From Salticus scenicus (lineage: Eukaryota > Arthropoda > Arachnida > Araneae > Salticidae), in NCBI GenBank assembly GCA_963930645.1, contig OZ005648.1:249403436-249467435 (forward strand): a DNA stretch of 64,000 bases, in the 5' to 3' direction. A program made the position numbers and the translations under genes. Positions within the stretch are counted from its first letter, which is position 1; each line of letters begins with the position of its first letter. The notes under the pieces were generated by a model. That model made no database searches. It was not told the origin of the DNA and was given only the letters and a program-made list of their open reading frames with translations. Shown here piece by piece: positions 11,285 to 22,784 of this stretch.

Positions 11285-11550
11285 GAAAATTTTTTTTTTT
11301 TTTTTTTTTTTTCTATATAAATTTGCAGTTTTCTTTTCACTTACAGTAGAAACAGATCTGTTGAACTAATTTAAAAGGCACAATCAGTTACCGTGTGTAA
11401 CTGACCTTTTACCATGCATTTTGATATATTTTTAGACACAAGGTAATTCTATATTCATAAGTACAATGACACGGTGATAATTCCTATTCATGTTATAATG
11501 CTTACACTAAAGTATTTTATAGCAATATGTAAGTGGAAATATTAAAAAAA
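11110..11550 (+). repeat. Repeat unit A (about 345-bp family) with preceding tail
   Basis: Tail of one unit at 11110-11183 (motif TTTTATAGCAATATGTAAGTGG), followed after A/T-rich runs by a nearly full unit ending with the same motif at about 11520. Diagnostic blocks in order: ATATAAATTTGCAG, CACTTACAGTAGAAACAGAT, CAGTTACCGTGTGTAACTGA (itself an inverted repeat GTTAC-GTAAC), and GACACAAGGTAATTCTATAT. The same order recurs in the units at 12.35, 13.80 and 14.14 kb. Confidence 0.85.
11184..11312. repeat. Long purine and poly(T) tracts
   Basis: A-rich/GAA-rich stretch followed by about 40 T residues, a short interruption and about 20 more T. Likely to be length-variable and prone to assembly error. 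Confidence 0.9.
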
Positions 11551-12349
11551 TAAATAAATAAAAAATCTGTAGTCGAGAGTATACGCAAGCGACGTGTGAG
11601 TCTCTGGTCGTCAGTGGCGCCAAAGAAAAGATCTCCTATGTTAACTACACTGCGCTGAAAGAAAAAAAAATAACAATGCAATCTTGAAAATAGACAAAAA
11701 AAAAAAAAAAGTAGTATCGCCTGGGCTCGTATAACAATTCCCTATAGTTTTAACGTAAGAAATTATTCCTACGGTAGATATTACTTCTATAAAATTCAAA
11801 AATTCAAATTATATAACAAAATGTAACCAACGTCGTTGCTTTCTTTATTCTATTCTATTTCTTAAAAAAAAAAAAAAAAAAAATGTAGATGCTACACGCA
11901 CCACATAAACTTTAAATTTTACATCTACTTTTTAAGATAGCACGCGATCATGTTTTATATACAAATTAAATCATTATATTAATTTTTTTACTTATTTTTA
12001 TTTCCTTTTGCACGCGCACTTTTTATTTCATCATTCAAAATTATAAAAAAAAAAAAGTTTTTCGATAGTGTTTGTTTCGATACTGAGTATTATTAATTTT
12101 CTTTTCTTTTCTTTTTCTTTCGAAAAAAAAAAAAAAAAATGATTTTGATGAATTTCTGGCAAAAGCAGAATTTAGTTTAGGACGGAGGACCATTAGTTTT
12201 TTTTTTTTTTTTTTTTTTTTTCAAATTATAACATTTCTTTCAAATTATTCAATTATATTTTCGATAAATTTTAAATTTCGATAAATGTCCAACTATCGAA
12301 GAATGACACCGCAAAAAACCCAGATTGAGACTAAAGTCCTCAGTCCTAA
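11551..12349. other. Spacer with several homopolymer runs
   Basis: Contains a short GC-balanced patch at 11570-11650 and poly(A)/poly(T) runs near 11698, 11864, 12128 and 12199. No gene recognised. Confidence 0.5.
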
Positions 12350-12690
12350 AAAGAAAAATTAACTTTCTTAGTGTTTTAACGAAAAATCTTTTGTTTTTCA
12401 TCATTTTTCATATAAATTTGCAGTCCCCCCCCCACACTTACGGTAGAAACAGATCTATTGAAAAAATTTAAAAGGCACCATCAGTTACCTTGTGTAACTG
12501 ATCTTTATGATATATGATATATTTTATGTGATATATGATATATTATATATTTTTAGACATAAGATATATTTTTAGACACAAGGTAATTCTATATTCATAA
12601 GTAGAATGACACGGTGATAATTCCCATTCATATTATAATGCTTACATAAAATAATTTTATAGCAATATGTAAGTGAAAACATTAAAAATA
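12350..12690 (+). repeat. Repeat unit B of the 345-bp family
   Basis: Same block order as unit A. Differences: a C9-type run replaces the TTTTCTTTT after ATATAAATTTGCAG, and the region before GACACAAGGTAATTC is expanded by local duplications of GATATATGATATAT. Confidence 0.85.
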
Positions 12691-12930
12691 ATCTGGTGTG
12701 TCACTCACACGACTTTCTCTTACCCTGAAATTTAATACTACAAATACAGCTTGCAGATTAATAGGTAAGATAACGAGTACTGTTATGTAAACCTATGTTA
12801 AACAATTCATATTAGGCTTCTGAAGAGTTTTATATGATAATTAGTTCTGTGTGAGGGGGCTACCGCCCCCCTCAACCCCCCGTTTCATTAATGCACCTAC
12901 ATTTATATAGAATTTAATTCGGTTATTAAA
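12690..12930 (+). repeat. Dispersed repeat shared with 19445-19660
   Basis: Both begin with a GTGTG(T/G)CACTCACACGA hairpin, contain a TTGCAGA-TAA(T)AGG-GTAAGA block, then GACC/GGGG C-rich stretches and CCCC(C)AGTTTCA or CCCCCGTTTCA followed by (G/T)CACCTACATT. This copy has a small GC hairpin (GAGGGGGC-TACC-GCCCCCCTC) near 12853. No coding frame; class unknown. Confidence 0.7.
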
Positions 12931-13065
12931 AAATAATTCTCTTTTTAAAAAATAATTTATTAAAATTATTATTAAAAAAATTATCTTTTATGATAAGGCA
13001 GACGATTTCCATATTAGAGAAGTAGTATAACACCAAATATCCAAAAAAAGTCCATTTTATCCTCA

Positions 13066-13067
13066 AT

Positions 13068-13097
<30 letters not shown>
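13066..13097. repeat. Poly(A) tract
   Basis: About 25 A residues within AT-rich DNA. Confidence 0.9.
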
Positions 13098-13099
<2 letters not shown>

Positions 13100-13129
13100 A
13101 AAAGTACGATTTTTTCGTTAAAAGTAAAA

Positions 13130-13310
13130 ACTAGTTTGTTTTTCGTTAACAGTAAAAAAAATCGATAACTTTGCTTTAAATTATCGCAGATCGATGGTTC
13201 AACCATTCGTTTTAAAGGTATTGGCGAGATCTTTTGAAAGATACCCATCATGAAAATTTACTCCCCTCGAGGGGGGACTTCCCCCCCAGGGGGGGAGGCG
13301 AGGCTCCTAC
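13130..13310. repeat. Dispersed repeat (inverse of 5350-5430) plus G/C-run segment
   Basis: 13150-13235 is the reverse complement of about 5350-5430. It is followed by alternating C-runs and G-runs (CCCCTCGAGGGGGG and CCCCCCCAGGGGGGG) that form strong local inverted repeats, a style also seen inside the two Helitrons. Confidence 0.6.
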
Positions 13311-13439
13311 ATACACAATTTTTTTTTTCTCAGTTAACTATCTCTATTACAAAAAATATATATTCGTTTCATTTGGTTTAGTGCAGTCTATAGACGTTAA
13401 ACTCTACTTTCCTGCAATTTCCCGCACAGACGTAATGTA

Positions 13440-13770
13440 TTAGAATTCTCTTAATTGTCCCTGTACACGAACCATATGCTTGATCTTAACAAAAAGCTTA
13501 CTGTAGCGTCCCTATATGATACACATTTAGAATACCAAGTTTGAACTTTCTGCCATGATTTGTTTTTGAGATATGCTGATAACAGACAGACACACAGACG
13601 CACAGACACACAGACATACAGACACACAGACATACACACAGACCATTTGATAAAAACATGATTTTCGTATTCAGGGGACCTCAAAACGTGTAAATATAAC
13701 AAAATCTTGCGTTCGAAAATTTGACCCAAAAACAACACTTTCTCTACCTTATGGGTAAGAGAAAGTAAAA
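13440..13770 (+). repeat. Copy of the CTCAAAACGT dispersed family
   Basis: Contains CCCTGTACACGAACC, TTTTTGAGATATGCTGATAA, a (CAGACA)n run and GGGGACCTCAAAACGTG. It ends with a hairpin CTTTCTCTACC / GGTAAGAGAAAG that corresponds to the terminal hairpin of the 8.15-10.26 kb copy. It has no 172-bp units. Confidence 0.7.
13560..13645. repeat. (CAGACA)n microsatellite-like run
   Basis: Degenerate tandem CAGACA/CAGACACA words. Embedded in the dispersed family copy, whose minus-strand relative at 42.7 kb has only a vestige. Confidence 0.85.
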
Positions 13771-13796
13771 AAGAAAAAAAAAAAAAAAAAAAAGGA

Positions 13797-14140
13797 AAAA
13801 TTAACTTTCTTAGTGTATTAACGAAAAATATTATGTTTTCACCTTTTTTCATATAAATTTGCAGATTTCTTTACACTTACACTAGAAACAGATCTATAGA
13901 AAAAATTTAAAAGGCACAGTCAGTTACCGTGTGTAACTGATCTTTTACCATGCATTACGATATATTTTTAGGCACAAGGTAATTCTATATTCATAAGTAC
14001 AATGAAACGGTGATAATTCCCATTCATATTATAATGCTTACACAAAATATTTTTATTTCAATATGTAAGTGGAAACATTAAAAAAAAAAAAAAAAGAAAG
14101 AAAGAAAGAAAGAAAGAAAAAGAAGAGAAAAATGAAAAGG
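13797..14140 (+). repeat. Repeat unit C of the 345-bp family
   Basis: Full block order as in unit A, ending with AATATGTAAGTGG and an (AAAG)n tail. Directly followed by unit D, giving a true tandem pair with a period of about 344 bp. Confidence 0.85.
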
Positions 14141-14935
14141 AAAATTAACTTTCTTGGTGTTTTAACGAAAAATCTTTTTTTTTTCTTTTTTTTTTTCATA
14201 TAAATTTGCAGTTTTCTTTTCACTTACAGTAGAAACAGGTCTATTGAAAAAAATTAAACAACACAATCAGTTACCGTATGTAGCTGATCTTTTACTATGC
14301 ATTATGATATACTTTTAGACACAAGGTAATTCTATATTCATAAGTACAACCACCAAAAAAAAAAGCCCCCCACCTAATTTCGCTCTAAATTATCGTAAAA
14401 GCATGCGGTTGGTGCCAATCGACCTGTAATAACGTCTAGTTTATAATGATATAGTTAGATTTTACTTAAGGGGTCATCTACATATTAAAACAGGCATCAG
14501 CTTCATTTTTTCCAATGACAACCCCTATTTCTGACCTCATATTCATATTTCTGAGATCAAGGCAGTTTGGATAATATACCTATTTATATACATTAAATGA
14601 ATTCTAGATAGAGATACAAGCGAAAATGTATTAGGGGTCCGTCTATACATTTAGAAAAAAATAAATCATGATGCACCACAAAATAGACACCATTTGTTAA
14701 GTTTCACACCGGAAAAAAAATACAGAAATATTAATTATAAAACAAAACATGAAACTGATTTACAAAATGTATTGTCTTCATTTATAAAATAAAAAATTTT
14801 AAGTGGTTTATATTTAATAAACGTAGATTATTTTAATGCATCACTTCATTCTTAAAAAATTATATAGCTTAAGTCATATGAACCCTTCAATGTTGAATTA
14901 CAAAAATCAAGATAGCAAGATAAAAGAATAATAGT

Positions 14936-14942
14936 GATAATG

Positions 14943-14975
<33 letters not shown>

Positions 14976-14977
14976 GG
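14936..14977. repeat. (AAT)n microsatellite
   Basis: About thirteen trinucleotide units inside the 3.3-kb element. Confidence 0.95.
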
Positions 14978-15289
14978 GGTAAAAAGAAAGAAAAAGTGTT
15001 TAATATTTAAGAAAAAAAAAATTCTACTTCTGTTGGGTATATTTTTATTTAATACAGTAAGATCCGCATGAAAATGCTACTATAAAGTTTTACATTTAAT
15101 TTGAGGCGTACAAACCTACAACATACAATATACAAAAATATAGATAATAAGATTTAAACTAAAATCTGAGAAAGGATATTTAAAATTCAATAAAAAGGAG
15201 ATAGGGTTCAAAATCATTCCTATTTTGGGTAATAGGTCACGCCTTCCTATGTTTCTCGTAAACATAAAATTATTTAACAAAATTCATGA

Positions 15290-15638
15290 TTAACACTTTC
15301 GCGATCGCATGCGATCGCATTTGTCTTTTTGAAAATAAGGTCCGCCTGTGGGCGTTAATCTTCGATTTCAGAACACGATTTTCTGTAATCACGTTTATAT
15401 TAAAAATAGATTTTCTGTTCGATTTTCTGTAATCACGTTTATATTCAAAATAGATATACATTATAGTTATGTTCTTTCTAATCAAACTAGTTGTATCCAT
15501 TTTATATTTCATTATAAAAATACGAATTTTTGTTATATACTTAAAATAATGCATAAAAATTTCAAAAGAAACACCAATTGGCGGAGTTCCAGATTTTCAA
15601 ATGTCGTGAATCTACGTCAGTGGTCACGAAAGTGTTAA
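15290..15638. mobile_element. piggyBac-like MITE with TTAA target duplication
   Basis: The element runs from 15294 to 15634 (341 bp) between TTAA at 15290-15293 and TTAA at 15635-15638. The left end CACTTTCGCGA and right end TCACGAAAGTG are inverted repeats. TTAA sites with CACTTTCGCGA-type ends fit piggyBac-like MITEs. The left end continues into the perfect 18-bp palindrome GCGATCGCATGCGATCGC (15301-15318). The interior holds two copies of GATTTTCTGTAATCACGTTT about 42 bp apart. No coding capacity; overlapping open frames on both strands are chance. Confidence 0.82.
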
Positions 15639-17681
15639 ATAACTGAAATTTTGTCATCAGCAATCAAAAAGTCAATTTTCACTCGTTTGTATATTCTAGA
15701 GTTCTATAAAGAGTCAAACAAACTAAAATTAAGGAAACAAGAAATATTTTTTTAAGTAAAGTATTGTTTCAGAAAAAGCCAGAGGATGGGGTTTATTATC
15801 CTTTTGGAATGCAATCAAAATTTCCCGCCTGGAATGCGTTAATCTTACAAAAATAGAGTAATTTGTGTAGTAAACATCAAAACCTTATTTATAAAACAAT
15901 AAAAAACAAAACAAAACAGCAAAATTAAATTAAATAAATTTTGCAGTGTTAGACTGAATTTTCATGAATTGGTCTGATACAGTATGTTTCATATAAAACG
16001 ATTTCCTATTGCCCAGAACGAATATCCGCCGTTATATAGTCGTCTAATGTACTTGAATTCTTAATTTTAAATGTGTAAGAACTATATTTTTAAAAGTAAT
16101 AAGACATATTACATTGTTTTAAATTGTTTTCCCATAATAAATGTGAATTTTACGCCGTGATTAGAATAATCGAAAATAAAAAAATATTGCGCTTTTGTTT
16201 CAATAATATATTTAATGAAAAAAAAATCTTCCACTGTTTGATTTTGTATTAAAAAAAAAAACATTAAATAAAAATTTAATATTATGTTACGTAATGCGAT
16301 AAAATTTAAATAACACAAAGCTTGCAAACGTATAGTAAACAAATGCGAAAATGTCACAACAAAATTAAAACAGAAAATTCTTTTGAAAAAATCTTATAAA
16401 AATTATTAAATGTTAATTATAATAATTTAAAAAAAGAAAGAAAATGCGTATTCCTGTTTCAAACGATAATCCTCGCTTTACCGCGTTTCCTAAATCATGA
16501 TATTTGAGGCGTACGAACCCTACAATATTCAAGTAAAATCAAGAGGGACAACTGAGTTAAAACAGAATTTTAGCAGTGAGAAACTAGGAAAAGTTATGTA
16601 ATATTTAAGAAGAAAGACTTGACATTTCAGAATCGGGTATATTCCTTTTTGCAACGGAAGCCACGCCTTTACGCAATTTTCTACAACTTTACATTATAAA
16701 ACAAATTTTTTTTTACATATTTGCAATTAAATCATTTAAATTTTGACTTCAGCATTCGATGTATTAAATGCCATTGACATTTATGCGTACCAGTGTCATA
16801 CATACAGTCAAATACGAATATGCGAACTAGTTTTTTTTTTTTTTTTTAATTCTTTCACAATCTGTCGTCTGCATTGCGATAATTTTATAAAAATTAGCCA
16901 ATTTGTATGATAAACGTCGAAATGTTGCTTAGAAAGCAATTAGAATAACAAAAATATAAATAAAAATTGTTTTTCGTCAAAATATATACAGATATTTACT
17001 CACAGAGGCTACAAATTATAACAGGTGACGGCCCCCTAACAGCAGAAAAAAAGGAAATATCACTGTAACTCAAAAAATAATGTTAGGAACGAGCTGTAAA
17101 TTTGGAATCCCGTGTTTTTGATGATGCCCGTTCTATTCATGCAAAAATTAATATAGGTCATAATTCATAATTTTTTCAAATATGAAATTATTAATAATTT
17201 TCATAATTCAAAAAATGTTTTTTTATCAAAAATATGCATGGAATATGTTTGGGGCACTTCAATTTATCGTATTAAAAAAAAAAACAGAATTTGAATATCA
17301 TAATTATTTTGGAAGATATGAATTGTCACATTCATTTAACATTATCATCCTCATATTTTGACAGCTTATAACTCTATGAAAAATTGAGCAAAATATATAA
17401 ATTACACCATTTTCCGCGATGATTTGATCCAAAAAATTCAAATAAATTATAAAAAATGGGGGTTACCATTGAAAAAAATGAAGTTGATGCCTGTTTTATT
17501 ATGTAGACGACCCCTTAAGCAAAATCTAAGTATACCATTATAAACTAGACGTTATTACAAATCTATTGGTACCAATCACATGTTTTTACGACAACTTATG
17601 GCGAAATTAGGTTTTTTTTTTTTTTTGGTGACTGTACGATGGCACGGTGATAGTATTTGTATTTTGATACAATGTTCCACA

Positions 17682-18105
17682 TAACTTTTTTTTTATTATA
17701 TTCTCCAAGCACGATCTAATCAAAATAAAAGTTATGGCCATATTATGCATAATATAATAAACGAGAAAGCCTTCTGCGAATAAAAAAAAAATAATTAACA
17801 GCAGTCTAATACAAATATCATAATTTATAAAACAGATAAAAAATGATACATTTCTCATTATTTAAGATAAATGTATAGCTTTTTTTTTTTTCTTTCTGAT
17901 TCAATCGAATTCATTAGCAGACAATCTAATGAAGCAGTATTAATGGTTGCTGATTACAGGTTTGGTTCATATAATGACTCTTTTATACGTAATTTCATTT
18001 ACATAGTAGATTTTGAAACTGTGAAAGATATTAATGAGTATAATAATGAGTTTTTCTTTTACTGTGTTTTAATATTTTTATCTCAATTACGTTTGAAAAT
18101 CAGTT
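17682..18105. other. AT-rich DNA, no gene supported
   Basis: Right flank of the inserted element. The open frame beginning near 17871 continues into the (TA)n microsatellite and is not regarded as a gene. Confidence 0.5.
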
Positions 18106-18107
18106 AT

Positions 18108-18161
<54 letters not shown>
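18106..18161. repeat. (TA)n microsatellite
   Basis: About 27 TA dinucleotides; a second, shorter run is at 18324-18344. Frames with poly-Tyr/Ile through it are artefacts. Confidence 0.97.
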
Positions 18162-18163
<2 letters not shown>

Positions 18164-18229
18164 GACTTTTTCTCGTAATATAATGCTTATATGTGAAATA
18201 AAAAATATGTGTAATGCGTAATGTTTAAC

Positions 18230-18230
<1 letters not shown>

Positions 18231-18265
<35 letters not shown>
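18231..18265. repeat. Poly(A) tract
   Basis: About 34 A residues. Confidence 0.95.
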
Positions 18266-18267
<2 letters not shown>

Positions 18268-18423
18268 AAAAAGGCTTTATAAGAATTGTTATTTCTAAAA
18301 CGTACAAACTTTGATAACTTATATATTTATATATATATATATATAAGGGATTTTTAAGTTTAATTGATGGTATGGTGATTAATCTCATGTATCGTAATCG
18401 ATATCGGGTGTGGTCAAAAGTCA

Positions 18424-18450
18424 AAAAATCTCATTATTAATGAGATTTTT
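18424..18450. repeat. 27-bp near-perfect palindrome
   Basis: AAAAATCTCATTA (18424-18436), a single central T, then TAATGAGATTTTT (18438-18450). Could extrude as a hairpin; no flanking duplication. Confidence 0.85.
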
Positions 18451-19444
18451 CTGTTTTTGTCCTCTTTATTCATCTATTTTATTGAAAATTGGCAATTAAT
18501 TTATTCAAGTTTTATTTAACTAATTCATATAAAATTTGTTTACATTCAACTTAGATGACTATCGGATTTCTTTTTGATTTCAATTTCACTGCATATTTTG
18601 TCTAATTATAATTTAATTTTTAGCATTTGTAGAAAAAAGAAAAAAAAATAACTATACATTTGTTATATATTTTTTTTCTAATTCTACATAATTCGAGTGA
18701 ATATTGTTGTACCAGTAAATTCTATAAATATCTATTTTTAGTACCACTTAAATAATTTTTTTTTATATCCCACTGGATAAAAAAAATATTTTTGGATGGA
18801 AGGATCGATTTGGAACGTGACATTACTGTCCTAGTAAATTAAATGCCCTGAGCCTAACACGCTTCTAAATGTTTCTTTCTTTCTTTCTTTTAATTTATCA
18901 TGGCAGATTAGTAATAATAAATAGAATATAAATTAGTTATATGATTAATATCATTTAAATATTTCAAAAAATAAAATTTGTATCAATCAGCTTTAATGAC
19001 ATCATGCAAATTTCAGCTTTACTAAGATAAATTTTTATAATATTTTTATTACGAAAAATAAACAATTTTATCTACATCTGTAAGTAAAAAAGAAAATTTT
19101 TGATAAGCTTTCGCGAATTTAACGTAAGTAATTATGATTTCTGGAAAGGGAAATTTTCTGATCAGTTATAAAGCACAATTATTGAAAATTAATGGATTTT
19201 ACACGATAACTTTTATATTCAATAATGAATTTTAGATCTAAGTTGGTACATGATTTAATAAAATTTAAGGAAAACTTCGCTTCTTTTTCTTTCAAAAATT
19301 TTTTAAGTGAAATGTAAGTAATAAGAATAAAAGTAATTATAAATTTAAAAATTAGGCAAATTTATAATTACTGTTTTATAAATAGGACACAACTTTCATA
19401 ATTAATGTGAATATTCATACAATAAAAATCGATCATTCACGAAA
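18451..19444. other. AT-rich intergenic DNA
   Basis: No gene or structured repeat recognised beyond a short (TTTC)n run near 18873. Confidence 0.5.
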
Positions 19445-19660
19445 TTGTGTGGCACTCACACGAATTTTATTGATACTGCATTTGGATTTTATATATAAAT
19501 TTTGCAGAATAAGGGGTAAGAAAATATATATTGTATATGAATATACCTTAAAAATAGCTCAAAATAGTTTTAGAAATAGTTTTATTTGACATATAAGTAT
19601 GTGTGTTTGACCTCCTCCAGCCCCCAGTTTCAATGTAGTACCTACATTCACAAAAAAAAT
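19445..19660 (+). repeat. Second copy of the dispersed repeat seen at 12690-12930
   Basis: Shares the GTGTGGCACTCACACGA hairpin, the TTTGCAGAATAAGGGGTAAG block and the CCCCCAGTTTCA...TACCTACATT end with the 12.7-kb copy, with small indels between blocks. Confidence 0.7.
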
Positions 19661-20325
19661 TTAGTCTGTTTAAAGGTTTATCCGAAATTATCAACACAAT
19701 TTTCACGCATACGGCTCCTTAAAAGTTGCCAATCTTATTCAAATTTTTCAAGAACACTTATTTTATTTTCAAAATACCAAATTTTAAATTACTATAACTA
19801 TTTGTTATTTAGTTAAGATAATAATAGAGACACAGGGATAAAGCACTAAAACATTGACATTCGTACTTAAACTTCAAAATGCATAACTATAGGGGGAAAA
19901 AATCAGCATTCAAAAATGGATACCAAACACTATTCTGTGTATCACATGTATATGGGTAAGTAATTATCCATGGGTTTAGTAAAACTTAGTAAAGCACATC
20001 CATCAATAACATTCAATAGAAAATAATGATTTCGCTTAATTTTTCGTATCCCTGTATATTATTATAAAATATAGACATATCACATAGTGTACTTACATTT
20101 AGAGTGCTCTCTAGTGAAGTAAAGACTAATTGAAATTTTCAGTACAATAAGAACTAATGCAGATCCTTTATATTAGAGAGTTTTAGCGTAATAAACCTAT
20201 ACCATCCGTTTTATTTGTACATTTTATAAAAGTTAATTACGGTCAGAGAATAAAAAACATGCAGTTTTATTTTTCAACATTCACATTACCAAATTTTTCA
20301 TGAAAGATATTTGATTCAGTCCAAT
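19661..20325. other. AT-rich intergenic DNA
   Basis: No gene recognised. Confidence 0.5.
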
Positions 20326-20545
20326 AGACTTAAACTCTATCTATTGCCTACAAGTGATGCATGCAATAACTAATGTTTTAGTCCATTGCCTTGTGATCAT
20401 AAACTGATGACGCTTAGCAATTGATAACCATAACAACCAACTTTCCAGTGAGAATGACTTCTAGTTCAGCGAATTCCAGAGTATTGCCTATGCCTATAAG
20501 AATTTCCTATTCAGTAGGTAAGACTAGAAGCTAAAATCTTTTTTT
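20325..20545. promoter_or_regulatory. Unique higher-complexity island, possible enhancer
   Basis: Non-repetitive, balanced composition in an AT-rich setting. Words resembling transcription factor sites include TGATGACGC (CRE/AP-1 half-like), AACCATAACAACCAAC (Runt-like) and several ATTGCC words. No protein-like frame. Inference only. Confidence 0.25.
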
Positions 20546-21144
20546 GATTTATAGAATATTATTTTTGTTTAAGCAATAATTTAATGTGCATTGTTTTTGC
20601 ACTGAAAATAAACATTTAATATTTTTTATGCAACAATTTCTTAATATTTTGTTCCTGTTTTGATAGATTTTTTAACTTTTGTGAACGTTAAGAACAAGTT
20701 TTCCCGAGACTAAAGTACCGAAAATAAAAGAATTTTACTTCAGGAGTACTTCTTATACACAAGTATTTGACAGCCAAATTTCGAACCTGTAGATATAAGC
20801 TACATTCGGCCACCTATATCGATACTGTTTACCAAAATTAATTAATATTCGCCACACAGGAATAATTTAAACAATTCCTCAAGGAAAATGAGATAAAATC
20901 ATATCATATTTAACCATTTTATGTTCAAAACGTTTCAAGTCATTAATCATATACACAACATGTAACACAAGCTGTCAAAAAAGTAAAAAGAAATTTCATA
21001 GAGCAGTCAACGTAAATACACTATTACAGTAATAGTTTGACAAGAATCTTTTCCTCGTTTTGACAATAGATCATTTCAAATTTATTCCGGTTTGATGACT
21101 TTATGCGTAGGAATATATTAAGTTCTTACAGCGGTAAAAAGGCA

Positions 21145-21315
21145 ATCAATCAAACCTTTGTTGACATGGCTGAAATCGCTACAACAAATTATACTTGAGT
21201 CTCAGATTAAAGCCGCATTATCTTTCTCATTGATTAGAATGACTGTAGTCATTTGTTGACTTAAAGGGGAATTCAGAAGTATTTCTTCAGAATCTGCCAC
21301 TGGGCTCCAATTTTA
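21145..21315. promoter_or_regulatory. Unique higher-complexity island, possible enhancer
   Basis: Contains AATCAATCAAACCTTTGTTG (a TCF/LEF-like CCTTTGTT core next to Pbx/Hox-like ATCAATCA), GATTAAAG (Bicoid/Otx-like TAATC on the opposite strand) and TTGATTAGAATGACTG. The motif cluster is suggestive only; no coding frame. Confidence 0.25.
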
Positions 21316-21319
21316 ATCC

Positions 21320-22780
21320 GTAAATTACACAAAGATTCGGAGTTTTATATCTGTCAAGAAGAATATTAAAAAACATCGATTTTAGTTGTTTTCGTTGTGT
21401 TATTCGTTGTTTTTATCTTGATGGTTTTGGTTAATTAATAAACGGGAAAGGAATTGTGAAATGCTTATGATGGATGGATTCTTTTATGCATTCGGTAAGG
21501 AAGAGTTAAAAATAAAAGTTAAAGATTAAAGCAGTATTTTTTTTAACTTTATTGTTCAAAGCAATGAGGTATTTGCTGAGTATATTTTCCATTACTTAAA
21601 CACAATGGATTAATCATTACGGTGTAAAAAAAACAAAGAGTAAAAATAATGTATTACGTGTAAATGGTGATTTAGTTTTTGAAATCTTTTTGGCAGTTTC
21701 GTAGTTTCTCCTATTAAGTGAATTATTTACGTCATGTATTATAATTTATTCAGTAACTTTATTAATTTTTATTAGTAAAATTGATTATAAACATTGTCCT
21801 ACTGATATTTTTATAAATTTTTAATAACCACTATAAATAGACCCAAACAAATTCCAAGAAATTCGTTCGATTAACAAACATTCTTTTAATCCTGAAACTT
21901 ATTTATAATTTAATTTTTAAGAAAAATTATGAATTATGACCTATATTAATTTTCACGTTAAACAAACCATAATTGTAGTTAAAATAAAATTTAAAAACGA
22001 AGAAGAAGAAGAGAGATTTGTGACAGCCTATTTGCATCTGCCCATTTGCAGCGATTACCATTTGCATCTGAAAACAAAGAAAATAAACAAAATGCTGCAC
22101 AAAACTTGCTTTTTAAAATATTAGCTTAAGTCGTATATTGTTTATTTCTTGATATAAAAAATAATTGTACTTAAATATGAAGAAAAAAAAATTTTAAACT
22201 TTTTGTTTGAAAAATCTTTATTTTCAGAGATTAAACCAAAATTTATAAAAATCTCGCAGAATCAAGAATTCTATAATTAAAGATATAACAAATTTAGCAC
22301 GAAAAAAAAAATGTTTAAAGAATAGATAAGAAGGTTTTATAGCGAAATACAAATGTTTTTTCGAAATATCTTAGTAGTTAAATACATCCCAAATATAAGT
22401 TTTTATCTGAAGTATTTAAATTTTACATGTAGTTTAAGATTAAACCTAAAGTTTGGGGTTTTAGTCGTATTTAAATAACATAAATTAATTCGGAATTAAT
22501 AATGCTGACACTCTACAAGATTTAAAATATCATTCTAATTTTATTCTAATTATCAGACAACTTTAAAATATTAATTTGATCGCCTATTAATAAAGTCATA
22601 TTTTATTACTCCCTGTAGTACACATAATAACTTTAAATCAAATATCAATTGTTATAAAAATGCAGGATGTTTACATAGATTATAAATCAATTTCTAACTG
22701 CATATACTCATCACATCACATGTGCTAAGATAAATATAGTTTTGAACAAAAATGTAAATTGCAAATATTGACCAACACAA
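21320..22780. other. AT-rich intergenic DNA
   Basis: No gene recognised. A short segment at about 21928-21950 (ATTATGAATTATGACCTATA) matches a piece of the 3.3-kb element at about 17150-17180 on the opposite strand. Confidence 0.5.
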
Positions 22781-22784
22781 CCGA

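Larger units (their letters stand above)
14348..17633. mobile_element. 3.3-kb element with about 175-bp terminal inverted repeats, inserted in repeat unit D
   Basis: The left arm (about 14348-14526) and right arm (about 17458-17633) are mutual reverse complements with moderate divergence. Anchors are CACCAAAAAAAA at the tip, CCTAATTTCGC, a (G/T)GGTACCAAT-like block, TAATAACGTCTAGTTTATAA, AAGGGGTC(A/G)TCTACATA and AACAGGCATCA(G/A)CTTCATTTT. The flanks read GTAC on both sides (14344-14347 and 17634-17637), a probable 4-bp duplication. The interior is AT-rich, with no transposase frame, and holds a piggyBac-like MITE and an (AAT)n run. Its inner right segment (about 17050-17180) recurs in inverse orientation at about 52980-53115. 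Superfamily not assigned; it behaves like a non-autonomous DNA transposon. Confidence 0.75.
14141..17660 (+). repeat. Repeat unit D of the 345-bp family, split by a 3.3-kb insertion
   Basis: The left part (14141-14347) runs through GACACAAGGTAATTCTATAT to ATAAGTAC. The expected continuation (ATGACACGGTGATA in the other units) appears 3.3 kb downstream as GTACGATGGCACGGTGATA at 17634-17652, which shows that the intervening element inserted into this unit. Confidence 0.75.

Noticed and set aside
13451..13852. 133-codon minus-strand frame, the longest in the window
   Set aside because: It crosses a poly(A)/poly(T) run and the (CAGACA)n run (Cys/Val/Ser repeats) in a dispersed repeat.
17871..18424. 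Overlapping 116- and 106-codon frames on opposite strands
   Set aside because: Both depend on the (TA)n and poly(A) tracts (poly Ile/Tyr, Lys or Phe).
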